Origin: Bipolaris cookei
Taxonomy: Eukaryota; Ascomycota; Dothideomycetes; Pleosporales; Pleosporaceae
DNA: 64,000 nucleotides
Reading direction: 5' to 3'
Assembly: GCA_002286855.1 (NCBI GenBank)
Contig: NRSV01000008.1
Span: 248,001 to 312,000 of the forward strand
Numbering within the stretch: position 1 is the stretch's first letter; each line of letters opens with the position of its first letter. Below the pieces are notes generated by a model. The model ran no database searches and was not told the DNA's origin. It was given only the letters and a program-made list of their open reading frames with translations. Positions 11,715-22,630 of the stretch are shown here, piece by piece. A program made the translations under genes and the position numbers.

Positions 11715-13303
11715 CTAGGCCATGGTCCTCTCCACCTTGCCCTCTACATCCCCTTGCTCCCCCTTACCCTTCCACTCCACCGTCACTGTAATGCCACGGT
11801 CATCGCCCTTCTCCTTCGCGTACGTCAGGGTACCCTCCAAAACACTGCCCTTCTTGAAAACCTGCTTCTTCGCAACCTCTGGATCCAACAGCAACACTGC
11901 CTGATGCCAATGAGTAGGCGTGTTGCTAGGACCTGTTGAGAAGCCCAAGCCAGGGATGCCGTTCTTGCCCCAGTCGACGCTGTCAATTGTCTTGATATCT
12001 TGGCTACTTCCCGGGTGGATGAAAATGGTGTCGAACCAGATAGCGATTGCTTCGAGTGACGTGATGTCGCGGTTGAGCGTCATGCGAAGCGGGATCTTGA
12101 AGCTCAGATTTTTGATGGCCACCGTCTTCATCTCCAGCAAATGACTGTTGGCGCTTCCGCACAAAGACTTTTCAGGTACATCGAATACCCCAATTTCGTG
12201 CGTGTTGAGCAGACCACCCGGTACCATGGGCGAAAAGTCGAACCCGTAAATGTCTTTCCAGAACTTCTCACCTGTGCTGTCGGCTATCCACTCGGCGTCA
12301 CTGATTGGTGCAAGACGAATGTTGCAGTGAGAGGGCACCATGATACCATCAGGTTTCAGATACATGTCACGAGCGCGCAGGACTGAGTCGAGCATACCCT
12401 CAAAGAGCAATCCGTAGCCCATCCACTCCGAGATGATAATGTCGACCTTTTCCTTTCCAATCCGGCGCTGTGTGTTGAAGTCCTCAGCTCTTCCCTGGAT
12501 TAGCTCAATGCGATCTTGGTATCCATTCTTCTCAATAATCTCCTTTGCACGCACAGCAATGCCTGAGTTATCAACGGCAAACACCTTTTTTGCCCCCGCT
12601 CGCGCACAAAACAGCGAAAGAATACCGGTTCCGCAGCCAACGTCCATGACAGTTTTTCCCGCAAAGACATCAGCATTCTTCTCGATAAAGTCGCGATACC
12701 CTTCTGTCCGTATACGATCCTCGATCATCTCTCGGTGAATGCTGTTACCCTTGTACGACTCAAAGTAGTCTTGATCACGGTCGTTGGTGAGTTTTATTTT
12801 GGAAAAGTCCTCGGGCATATCTTTGTGCAACTTAGCCTCGTACTCATCGTAGTCAATAGCATTGGCATCGTCATTTGGCATGAGGTCTCCAAGTTCGAAA
12901 AGCAGGGCATCGTCTTCTAGAACTGGCTGCAGGTACTTGTCGCTGGAGAGGTCGTCCAGTGTCACCTTAATGGACTTGGGATCAGTTCCCTTTTGTGCTT
13001 CGAACCGCAAGTAGTTGATCAGCTTGATGATTGTAATCTCATCTGCATCTATTATCATTGTGAGTAGTCATCCTAAATGGGTTAGGCGCCAATGGTTCTT
13101 TTCGTTTACGCACCTAGTCCAAGTCCTTTGATAGTCTCTGTGAGATCAAAACCGTGCTCGGCCTTGCCATGCGCTATCATGTCCGATACGCGGGTCCATT
13201 GTCGATCGGAAAATAGATCTTTGAAAGTAGATGTATCTGGTTCGCTCGCGTCTTCAACAATGCTGCCTACGGAGCTGGCCGTGTCGGAATCCGTGTCTGA
13301 CAT
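11715..13303 (-). CDS. Protein arginine N-methyltransferase, PRMT3 type
   Basis: Type I arginine methyltransferase predicted to dimethylate ribosomal protein uS5 (Rps2), the main substrate of PRMT3 in yeast and animals. Two exons, 13303-13114 and 13048-11715, separated by a 65-nt intron whose acceptor at TAATAG gives the family sequence GLGLDADEITIIKLINYL; about 507 residues. The catalytic core is complete: SAM motif VMDVGCGTGILSLF from residue 197, double-E loop SEWMGYGLLFEGM, and THW loop NTPTHWHQAVLLLD near the C-terminus. The N-terminal region that forms a C2H2 zinc finger in animal PRMT3 is recognisable (DLFSDRQW...IAHGKAEHGFDL) but the zinc-binding cysteines are absent. An in-frame ATG 42 codons upstream (13429) is an alternative start; I prefer 13303 because the acidic MSDTDSD start is typical. 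Confidence 0.92.
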
Positions 13304-16300
13304 GGCTGTATGCGTGTGGTGGCAATTCAAAAAATCGCCGGGTATCAAAGAAGAGAGAAATTGCAAAGAACTGTGAAGGTTTGTCGATTTGTTTATAGTG
13401 GGGGAAAGTTCTGCGGTTAGTGTTTGCATTTGTGGGCGACACTGCGGGGTAGGCTCGTCGCGCCTGCCGTACCTACGTCAATTTCCATACTATCATAACA
13501 TCTCATCACCTTTCCTGCTACATTGTCCTGTAAACGCCAAAGGCTCCGATGCTGCCAATGTTTGGAGATGCTGCGATGTATATACAGATAAGCGAACAAA
13601 CAGAAGAGGTATGTTTACTGGGATATCTCTTCTCCTGAAGCGTTCACAAACGCCCAGTAAATATACCTGTCAATTCATAAGAAATTCAAGGAAAATATCC
13701 GCCTGGTAACCATCATTCCGCCTCTTCTATTTGTTCGAATACTGACAGTCATCTGCCAGCATAGCATTTGATGCTTGGCATTACCTTTCTCGCAAACATT
13801 GCAACTACATTAGTGATATCGCTGGACTAGGTCTCTTCGTATATCGCCTTGGCTGTCACGGCTTGAGCACACGCATTTCGCCCATATTTCAGCAACTAGA
13901 ATCAAAATCGCCCCTCCTAGGTCTTTCGGACCCGATGAGCGGATCTCGGCTGGTACGTTTTCTTAGCTTGAAGGATTTCATCTTCTGATCTATGTCAGAA
14001 CAGTATGTAGATGAAGGCCTATCGTGGCTCCGTCACCACCAATACACCTACAATGCAATCTGCCATTAAGATGAATTCGACGTCGATAGAAAGTCAAGAG
14101 CTTTTTCACTGATTGGCAGCAGGGTTTGATCAGGGTGTTATACATTCCTACTATCTCACTGGTAAATGCATTTCCGATATACAACGTATCAGTCGCGGAA
14201 TCTAAAACTCAAATTTAGGCCAAGTTAATCGTGGTCGGGCATGTGAGCATGCTAATGGTGTAATTTGAGTTCCATTGGCTGAAAAATCGGTTTCAGCCTC
14301 ACAACTTGGGGCATTTTACATCTACCAGCCTTGTGTTTATATCGTTCGGCTTATTCAAAAAAAATAATCGTCTTTGTCTAAATCACAGGCAGTTTCCTTC
14401 CCACCCGCAAGCAGTCTCATACAGATATTATGGCGATTCCATTTACAACAGCTGCGTCAATAAATACAGACGCAGGTAACATTTCTGACCAATCTCAGCG
14501 CGAGGAAAAGAATTTTGCAAGAATTAACGATAAAGTTTAGTAGCGCCAGTAGCTTGCGGCTTGTGATTTCCCTGACTCGGCAATACACCGATTTCTAGTT
14601 CGGGACATCAAGATCCCGAATAACCTTTCAGGCGGGCCTTCAACTACGCTAGCTGCAATATCAACACCAACTAAGGGCTTTCCTTCATTTATTCTAAGTT
14701 TGCAATGAGTTTAGAAAAGCGATTTTGCGTGTTGCATTTCAGCTGCATGTATCAAATCCCTGCACAAAATTCTTTGTCGTCCCCTGTGGCCAGAGACAAA
14801 AGCTGGGTAAAAAATAGCATATAGCATCACGTATTAACATATCACTAAACTAGCTTACCCCAATATTGATAGTGCTTTAGACAGGTGATTTCTTGGCAAA
14901 TACGTGGATGATGTTGTTCTATCGTGTTTTGGATACGTAATAGCAGCGATGCTCGTGACCAAAATGTTACAACACGAAGCCTTTGGCCTTGTTCTGTTTC
15001 GAGTAATCAAATCTCTGTATTGAGGGTTGAATTAATGTTACTCCCTTCACATCAAAGAATGTACCTAGGTAGACAAAGCTTTTCTATGGTCGAGGCAGTC
15101 ATCCAAGCTGTAAAAGGAAACAATGAAGTCAAGCCCACAATCTGCACGCGTTCGAGACTAAAGCCACATTCGCACGTGGCCAATTCATCTACGCCAACCT
15201 ATTCCCATTTCTGTGCAAGTAGTGAAACAAATTCCCCGATACGGAGTTTAAACACGGGAGCTATACATTTCCAATACTTTTAAGTGTCTTTTAGGCCCGG
15301 ATAACTTGCGTAGCGGGCCAGAGATTGATTGCAGAAATCGACGACAATGATTAAAATTACTATGAAGGGAAACTGTGTTAGGCTGGTTGATGCTGTATAT
15401 GATTCAGGAGAGGGTCATGCACGGTCTCGTGTCGAGTAGAACGCCAAACCTTAGTAAATGACCACAACCGCAGTTTTGTTGCAGTGTTCTACAGTGGAAA
15501 GGGACTTGCCCTTCTCAGATGGCATATCCATAGTACATTGGAAAAGACTATTCCTAGAAGAGCCATGGAAGTAATGCATAACTTACGTAGTGATGAATGG
15601 TGTAGAGACGGTTGATAAAATATTCTCTCATTGTTACCTGACCTACCTCCAGTATTAGGCTCGCAAAACGGGATCGAGAGGTGGGAATGCGTCGCCTTCC
15701 ATGGAATACTCACTGCTTTCGAAGAAAAGCGCAAAGGACTTCATGTGTAGCACTGAAGGATTGGTACCATGATCCAAGGTAGGTGGTGCGAGCACCACTG
15801 GTACAAGTGCCTAGCGTAAAGAAAAAGGAGGTCTGTCAACGTTTTGCGCCATCTAGCATCTAACCCTTGATATGGGCACGGGAATCAATGGTTCTTTCGA
15901 AAATTGCTCGTTCTGGCAATGTCAAGACTGGTATACTAGAGAAGATGGGTCGGCGGTTTGATATAGCCATACATGATGCCGCTGTCGTACCGTGGAATCA
16001 GTCCGCATCGAGACAAGAATCGTTTCAGATTATAACCGAGATTTGCTGCAGTATTCAACGTCTGCTTCAAGACTTGCTTTCCACGGCATATCTACTACGC
16101 CACCGAGAGCGAGCCGAGTCAGCTACAGGTACCCGTGCCCTTAGGGGTTTCTCTTTCCGCAGAGCCCATAGGTGCATCCTTCTGGCGTCGGACCGCATTG
16201 CGACCGCAAAAGATCCGCCATAATCCACACTTTTTGATACAAACTACCTTCTCAGGAAGTTGCCACCAGAAGTTGTGGATGTTGAAGGATCAATATAGTG

Positions 16301-17129
16301 ATGCGACGAGGTGGAGTTTCCAGGATGTGATTTGCCACTATGCCGAGCCGTCGCGCTTGGCTTCGAGGGACTGAACACCGACCGCCCTGGCTGTATTCCA
16401 CGGATTTCTGCTGTAATCGACACCATCCTCTTGAACCTACTCTATCGAGAAACCGGTCATGCATTGATACTCAGCTTGGTTCGACGATCATATATGGTAG
16501 CTTGGTGAGCTAATTGGATTTGCTAGTAATGTTGCAGGTGATTGTATGGGGGGTGCTTAAGTCGCCAAAGTCCAGAGAACAGCTGCTCTGACGAGTTAGC
16601 GATTCTAACATCCTCTTATACCAAGACACATTCGTATATAAGGTGTATGGTGCATTTACAATATCAGATTAAGGAAATGCGAATAGCCTGAAAGCTACGC
16701 ACTGGAAAGCGCATCAGAAGTGAATGCAGCCAGGGTACGGTAGATCATTGGTGGGCAGTAGAGCCGGCGCCAAAGTTGATCGTGTGCCAAGTATCAGGTA
16801 GCGGACATATAATCGGAGGGTTGTGTTCTAGCCATGAGAAGGTCCTTTTGTCGGTACCCAGTCAGATGCTGAATGCTGCAAATGCCATGACATGGCAAAG
16901 GCCGGACGAAAGTGAAAGCGTTGGAGAATGTGTGCTCCAGTGGCAAGTGTGGCGGTGCGAGCCCATGTGAGCAGCTCTAGCCACGGTGACTTGGTTGACA
17001 GGAGCACAGTGCAAGCAGCGGCTGGAAAACCCTCTGACCTGTTCACCGCAGCGTCTTGTCTCCTCTTCCTCCTCCTCCTCCTCCTCCTCCTCCTCCTCTA
17101 CCTACTCACCTAGAACACAACATGACGCG
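13304..17129. other. Gene-poor 3.8-kb region
   Basis: No convincing gene was found between the PRMT3 start and the CHY/RING protein start. Roughly 13.7-15.4 kb looks more A+T rich than the surrounding genes and has frequent stops in all frames. Open frames such as 14924-15283, 15867-16223, 16135-16374 and 16311-16508 (plus) have no recognisable motif and break off without splice-joined partners. Terminal inverted repeats or transposase motifs were not seen. The last kilobase must contain the promoter and 5' leader of the downstream gene. Confidence 0.45.
17059..17100 (+). repeat. (CTC/TCC)n microsatellite in 5' leader
   Basis: An almost pure run of CTC triplets sits about 30 nt upstream of the start codon of the CHY/RING gene. 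It would be read as poly-serine if translation began at an in-frame upstream ATG (16986), but it most likely lies in the untranslated leader, where pyrimidine-rich tracts are common in filamentous ascomycete promoters. Confidence 0.8.
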
Positions 17130-17133
17130 ATGA
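17122..17133 (+). promoter_or_regulatory. Four-codon upstream ORF overlapping the main start (ATGA)
   Basis: The first ATG of the likely leader opens ATG-ACG-CGA-TGA; its stop overlaps the presumed main start codon at 17130 in the arrangement ATGA. Such an overlap could couple termination to re-initiation. Whether it lies in the mature mRNA depends on the transcription start, which is unknown. Confidence 0.5.
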
Positions 17134-19605
17134 GTCTCTTTTCTTCCTTCATCATTCAGCCCGTGGTGCGCCATGCTCGTCGATTCTCAGGCGTTGTCCT
17201 GCCAGGCGAAGCGAGTGACGAGGGCAATCGGCCTCTAGCATGTGATAATCGCGACTCTATACCCATTCCACCTCCGCACCGCGACAGCATCGGCAGCGCA
17301 CGTGAAGACGAGGATGCCGAAGCGATTTCAGCCACACGACCCACTGTCCCCATCGAGCTATTTGGCAGTTTCTCTTCTCTCGCCCGGCAGCCTCGCAGCG
17401 CTATTATTGAACGAGCAGATGGCCATGACCGTGTACCAATAGATACCCCAGTCGAAATGGCCACGAATCGATCCGACACCCTCGCAGATCAGCTCGGCCG
17501 CATCCAGCTAGATCCGTCATCATCATCAACTGCCCTGTCGCCGCCTCAGACATCGACACAAGGCCCTCCTGGCAGCACACCCAGCCAGAATGCCACGGCC
17601 ATGTCGGAATCACTCCCCGCAGACGATGGCATGGCCCATCTCCGCACGCGCATCCATGAAATCAGAGCAATGGACATTCCAGACCAAGATCGTGCTCGCA
17701 TGATCCACGGCTTGATGACGGAGAAGTACAACTTGATGCGGCCAACGTCTCCTGCCAGCCTCGTATCACACGACCGTCCCTTTACCCCCACCTCTAGCGA
17801 GTCCCTCTTCTCCGAAGTCCACGCCTCGTCCCCGTACTCATCTACCTCCGATACGAACCCGGACATTCCCTTCAACCTGCGCGAAAGCGACACCAATCCA
17901 ACGTATCGACCCCAAAACCACCACAACAATAACGGAGAGCATGGCGAGGAAGAAGAGGACGACGTCATCGAAGGCGAGCTCGTCCTCGGTTGCCAGCACT
18001 ATAAACGCAATGTCAAGGTACAATGCTTCGAGTGTCGCCGCTGGTACACTTGTCGGCATTGTCATGATGCAGTCGAAGACCACAACTTGAACCGAAAGAT
18101 GACGCAGAACATGCTATGTATGCTGTGCGGAACACCCCAAAAAGCGGGTGACGTCTGCACCAACTGTGATACAGAGACTGCATGCTATTATTGTGACATT
18201 TGCAAGCTCTGGGATAACAACAGTAAAAAGAAGATTTATCATTGCCCAGACTGCGGCATCTGCCGGCGAGGCGAAGGCCTGGGCAAAGACTTCTACCACT
18301 GCAAGGTAAATTCACCATTCTCAATCTGTCTTATACCACGCTCACAATTCTCAGAGCTGCAATGTCTGCATCTCCATTTCTCACGCAACTACACACAAGT
18401 GCCTGCCACGTGCCACTGAAGGCGACTGTCCTATCTGCGGCGATCACCTTTTCACCTCGTCTACTGCGGTCGTATCAATGCCTTGTGGCCACTACCTGCA
18501 CAAAGGCTGTTATAACCTCTATATGCAGACTGCATACAAATGCCCCATATGCAAGAAAAGTGCTGTGTGCATGGATTTGCAGTGGCAGAAGTTGACTCAG
18601 GCAATTGAAGGTCAACCAATGCCAGAGCAATTTGCAAACACCCGAGCAATTGTTCAATGCAATGACTGTTCGGCAAAGTCATCTGTCAAATATCACTGGC
18701 TCGGAAATCAGTGTTCAACATGCGACTCATACAACACAAACGAACTTCGTATCCTGAATGGACCGGAGAGTGAAGAGGTCGCTAACGCGATCCTGGACGC
18801 GGATATAGATTCCGGATCGCGATCACCTGTAAGCGTCAGCTCACCCTCGTCCCAAGCCCCGCTTCGTTCGCCTCGATACTATTTTCAACCGGATGAACCA
18901 GAAGAGACATGGCTTCCAGGTCAGCTTCCCTCTTTTCCTTTCCAAATGCCGCAGTTTCCTGGACGGCCCCGGATGTTGCAAATGCCTCAGATGCCTCAAT
19001 TTCCGTCTTTACCAAATTTCCCACAAATGCCTCAGTTCCCGCAAATGCCACAAATGCCACAGATGCCGCAGATGCCTCAAATGCCGCAGATGCCTGATGC
19101 AGCGCAGCAGATGCTGGAGCGGGTCCGCAGGTCATTTGATACTTACCTCAACCCCACCGGAGATGTCCGCGTCGAAGACGTACCGATCATCGACCTGGGA
19201 CATGAGGAACGCACTGAGCGCTCGGCTACGGATGGCACTAAGGTTAAAGAACCATCTCTACCTCAATACGTCTTGGAGCGCTTTACCCAGTCCTTGGTTC
19301 GCTTCCGAAATGATCTGAACCCAGCATTGTTCGAAGATATTCCAAACCTGGACTTGGCTGAAGACCACGATCCTGATGGACTGCAGTTTTGGGGCGAAGA
19401 CGGTGGACGGCTTAACCGCTTCGTCAGCGGTGATGATGATGATGATGACGATGAAGAGAGCGACAGTGATGACAGTGAGCATTTTGACGAAGACGAAGAG
19501 GAATATGAAGACGAAGAGGAATATGAAGACGACGATGATTGTGAAGAGACAAAGTACAAGCAAAAGCATAGCAAAAAGGAGTTTGATCTACCAGGTCACA
19601 TCTAA
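17130..19605 (+). CDS. CHY- and RING-finger protein, putative E3 ubiquitin ligase (Pirh2/RCHY1-like)
   Basis: Two exons, 17130-18305 and 18355-19605, about 808 residues. After a long disordered N-terminal region come, in order, a CHY zinc finger (starting VLGCQHYKRNVKVQCFEC near residue 285), a CTCHY zinc finger (CYYCDICKLWD...YHCPDCGICRRG), a RING-H2 finger (CPICGDHLF...MPCGHYLHKGCY...CPICKK) and a zinc-ribbon-like segment (VQCNDCSAKSSVKYHWLG). This order is that of Pirh2/RCHY1, which ubiquitylates target proteins, so E3 activity is inferred. The C-terminal third is unlike the animal protein: a Met-Pro-Gln tandem repeat (about 19021-19095) and a very acidic Asp/Glu tail (about 19430-19545). 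The intron falls exactly between CTCHY-finger codons (YHCK/SCNVC), and only the spliced frame keeps the cysteines. Confidence 0.9.
19021..19095 (+). repeat. Tandem 9-nt Met-Pro-Gln coding repeat
   Basis: Within the CHY/RING gene, consecutive nine-base units of the form CCx-CAx-ATG encode a run of Met-Pro-Gln (with Phe variants at the start). Synonymous differences between units show it is not a very recent expansion. It is a low-complexity linker rather than a folded domain. Confidence 0.85.
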
Positions 19606-20062
19606 GGCGCATTCGGGTGTTCTGGGCATGATAAAAGTGTGTGCTGTATTACGTGAGCGGAGTGTATTTGTGGCGTTTTGATTCAAAAGTCGGAATTGTA
19701 AGAGAGTGCGTTGTATTTAGACTCAAATACCCAAGTAATGATACACAATGACTGAACAATAGCTCACCTTTGATGGAGTCTTGCCTCACGTGTTTGGGGG
19801 GCCCGTGCGTTTTGCGCTAAGTAAGCGACCACAGCGATTTTCGTGGTTCTGAAATTGCGAATTCTACGTCTCACCTCGCATCCTCAACGTCGACTAACCC
19901 CATAGCGAGACCCTCCGTCCGTACGTACCACTATATTTCCATGAATTCTGTTCTAGTTGCGAATTTTCGGTATCGCTGTGACAGCGTGCTGTAGCAGCTG
20001 CGAAATCCGAGCTCCACCAAAGGCTATCCAAGGACTTATGCTAACGTGATCTCTATATAGAA
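19606..20062 (+). promoter_or_regulatory. RPL31 promoter and leader with probable 5' UTR intron
   Basis: About 455 bp between the CHY/RING gene and the eL31 start codon. A consensus donor GTACGT at 19921 and a branch-like GCTAAC plus acceptor TATATAG ending at 20060 define a likely 140-nt intron in the leader, leaving only two bases between the splice junction and ATG 20063. Leader introns are common in ribosomal protein genes. The rest carries 3' sequence of the upstream gene and the promoter. Confidence 0.6.
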
Positions 20063-20720
20063 ATGGCTCCCACTACCAAGTCCGCCGGCAAGAAGTCTGC
20101 CGGAAAGACCGGCCGCAGCGCGATCGCTGACGTCGTCGCCCGCGAATACACAATCCACCTCCACAAGCGCGTATGTTGATTCAGTTTAGTGAAGTCCACA
20201 GATGGTCTCGCACAAGCTTGGATGGGCGCTCAGCCAGGCCGATGAGACTGAACTGAGCGCCCATGCTCGCGCATGCAGGCATCGGGCGGAAGACTGAAGG
20301 CGAACATTAGGCTAATAGATTGGGGATATAGGTCCATGGCGTAAGCTTCAAGAAGAGGGCCCCCAGGGCTGTCAAGGAGATCCGTGCTTTTGCTAAGCAG
20401 GCTATGGTAAGTGGGCACTGAATCTAGTCGGAGAGCAATGTCTGGTGACTGCTGGCATGGCCTCTGCTAGGACATTTTGTGGGATATGGAAGTGGATGCT
20501 AATGCTATGTTAGGGCACCAACGATGTCCGCCTTGACCCTCAGCTCAACAAGAAGGTCTGGGAGTCTGGTATCAAGGGCGTGCCATTCCGCCTCCGTGTC
20601 CGCATTTCGCGTAAGCGTAACGATGAGGAGGGCGCCAAGGAGAAGCTCTACTCGTACGTCCAGGCCGTCAACGTCAAGGACCCCAAGGGTCTGCACACCC
20701 AAATTGTTGAGGATGCTTAA
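20063..20720 (+). CDS. RPL31: 60S ribosomal protein eL31
   Basis: Component of the large ribosomal subunit near the polypeptide exit tunnel. Three exons, 20063-20170, 20332-20406 and 20514-20720, give 129 residues, normal for eL31. Recognisable sequence: SAIADVVAREYTIHLHKRVHGVSFKKRAPRA is formed across the first junction (residues about 19-49), followed by KEIRAFAKQAMGTNDVRLD and VPFRLRVRISRKRNDEEGA. The N-terminal Lys/Ser/Ala-rich tail is slightly longer than in yeast. The introns (161 and 107 nt) are longer than the average in this window, and intron 1 contains a perfect 12-bp inverted repeat. No other ribosomal gene is nearby. Confidence 0.97.
20222..20264 (+). repeat. Perfect 12-bp inverted repeat in RPL31 intron 1
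   Basis: ATGGGCGCTCAG at 20222-20233 and its exact reverse complement CTGAGCGCCCAT at 20253-20264 enclose a 19-nt spacer. The transcribed intron could form a strong hairpin with seven or eight G-C pairs in the stem. It lies about 50 nt after the 5' splice site and 67 nt before the 3' splice site. Confidence 0.9.
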
Positions 20721-22630
20721 ATGGGTTCGCTAAGGGTGGGAATGTAAGATGTGCATATCAAAGGCATGGCGTTCCGGCGGGATATGCTGAGTAGCTACTA
20801 TGGATATGTAGAGCGAAAAGCTGGTGAAATGATACCTCAATGACAGATCATGCCCCGCCACGTTTGATGGTTCAACAAAGTTGGATTTTGACCTAATTGA
20901 AGTCTTGGCCCAGGTTTTGTTTGACGAGTGATGTGTATTGGAGTGAGTTGTGGCGCATGTGCGGATGGTAGCTTTGGGATTGCTACAGAACCTTGCACAG
21001 TAAGTAGTGGGCAATGGAAAGACGGAAGCGAGGGTGTTGACATGGAGAGGCAACTGTCAGGTGGCAATTCTTTGGCCATTGCCTCGTGGTCAATAATACT
21101 GTTTGTTATGTATACGGGTCATGCAGGTTAGGCGAAGGAGGTACCATGGATGATGAAGGTGGAAGAAAGTCACACGGGGATCTAAGCAGTGGTGTGATGT
21201 GTGCAGACAGCGGTTGCGTTTGTGTTTGTTGTTGATATTTGTCATTTTAAATGTATTAGACGACTCAAATGTATCAACAGCTAGGTAAGATGGCTGATGA
21301 CCTCGGCTGAGGCGCGAAAATGAGGGCACGGAATGACCATGGCGTTGTTGCAATCTCCATGGTAGTTTAGCACCAACCGCTGGTTCGACTGGTGGTCTAC
21401 CTGTGCAAGAGCGGCGCCGGGCCTTTGTACAGCATGTGCTTGTCGATCGGGTGGAAATGGTAGTAAGTCGTGTAGTAGTTTGTCGGTCCAGGCCGAGAGA
21501 TGACATGGATGAGGCTAGAAATGAGGAGAAGGACTGATGTGCTGTCTACTGGTGATCTGAGGGCAGCCGATCGGTGCATTGATTGTGTGGAGAAAATGGA
21601 ACCGAGATTCCTGGTGTCTGGTGATGATATAGACGAGACGCGACAAGGTGTCGGTCGCCATGGAACCCATTGGCCTACTATAGCTTTTGCTTGGCGCCTG
21701 TTTGCCACCCCTGTTGCAGCAACGGCTCACCCCAGCCAGAGACCCTGTGCTCATCATACGCACACCAATTACAGCCCGTCTCATCAAGCGAGGGCCAGCC
21801 GCCATAGGCTGGTCGGCTGTTTACACGACAACCAGCCTCGTCCTTGCCAGTGTGTCCAACACGAGATGGACGCTGACACACTTTGCACACATCGATCGAT
21901 ATACACAGCCACCGACAAAACGGTTTTTTTCGAGTTCCCGGTTGATCAGTTCACCCCACATATTTCTAGTGCTGCATTAGCACGCGGTGCCCTTGTGATA
22001 AAACAGAGTATTGGATAGGAGGCGAAAACGTCCATGCGTGAAGGGAAAGGCCTCTTGGTGCATTGAAAATCACTAATTTTGGGGGCTTGCAGCCGACACC
22101 CTAGGCCGATAGAGTGCCAGGTAAACTCCGATGGCGCCTCACGCTAACCTTTACCACGTTAGCACGCCTGACATGGCGCAGGGAAGTGCTGGGAATGCAC
22201 TGATGCTCCTCCCAGCACACTAGTTCCGGGGAGGGAAAAAGGGTGGGCTTCACGGGTATTGGATGCACGCGCGCGTGAATGGGCAAGGCAAGAAAAGGAA
22301 GGGGAAAAAAAAGGAGCTAGCCAAGGCGCATGCACATGTCGTGTTTGTGCGCTGTCGACGAAAGAGGGCTGGGGGGGGGGGGAGGGTGCGCCAAAACATT
22401 TGTTTAAATGTCTCCCCCAGACGGCCCTCCCGCCTGGTTATCCCCCCTTCCCCTCGTTGCTATTCCGTCGTTGTCGTCGTCTCACCAAAAAAAAAACACC
22501 CTAATACCCCATCATTCGCTCGGGGTTACTCTCGTTTTTACAACTTTATAATACTCTTTTAATTACTCAGGCGTCGCTTTCCCCCATTCTCCCGACCCTG
22601 TAACCTTACGTTCGAGTCGAATACATCAAG
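20721..22630. other. Intergenic, 1.9 kb
   Basis: Between the RPL31 stop codon and the GPI-protein start no gene was recognised. Open frames here (for example plus 21500-22018) lack family resemblance. The last 300 bp before the downstream gene carry a poly-G run near 22372-22382 and pyrimidine-rich tracts (about 22425-22490), which look like a strongly expressed fungal promoter. Confidence 0.5.

Noticed and set aside
13731..13745. tRNA-like TTCGAAT string
   Set aside because: No matching acceptor stem, D arm or anticodon arm is found around it; no tRNA gene was recognised anywhere in the window.
15867..16508. Cluster of plus-strand open frames in the gene-poor region
   Set aside because: Neighbouring frames cannot be joined through plausible introns and none shows a family motif, so no gene is called.
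16986..17129. N-terminal extension of the CHY/RING protein with a poly-serine run
   Set aside because: The extension is encoded by a CTC microsatellite in a pyrimidine-rich leader and has no protein-like character; ATG 17130 is a better start.
20222..20264. Box C/D snoRNA in RPL31 intron 1
   Set aside because: GATGAG and CTGA strings are present but not in the proper terminal arrangement, so only an inverted repeat is reported.
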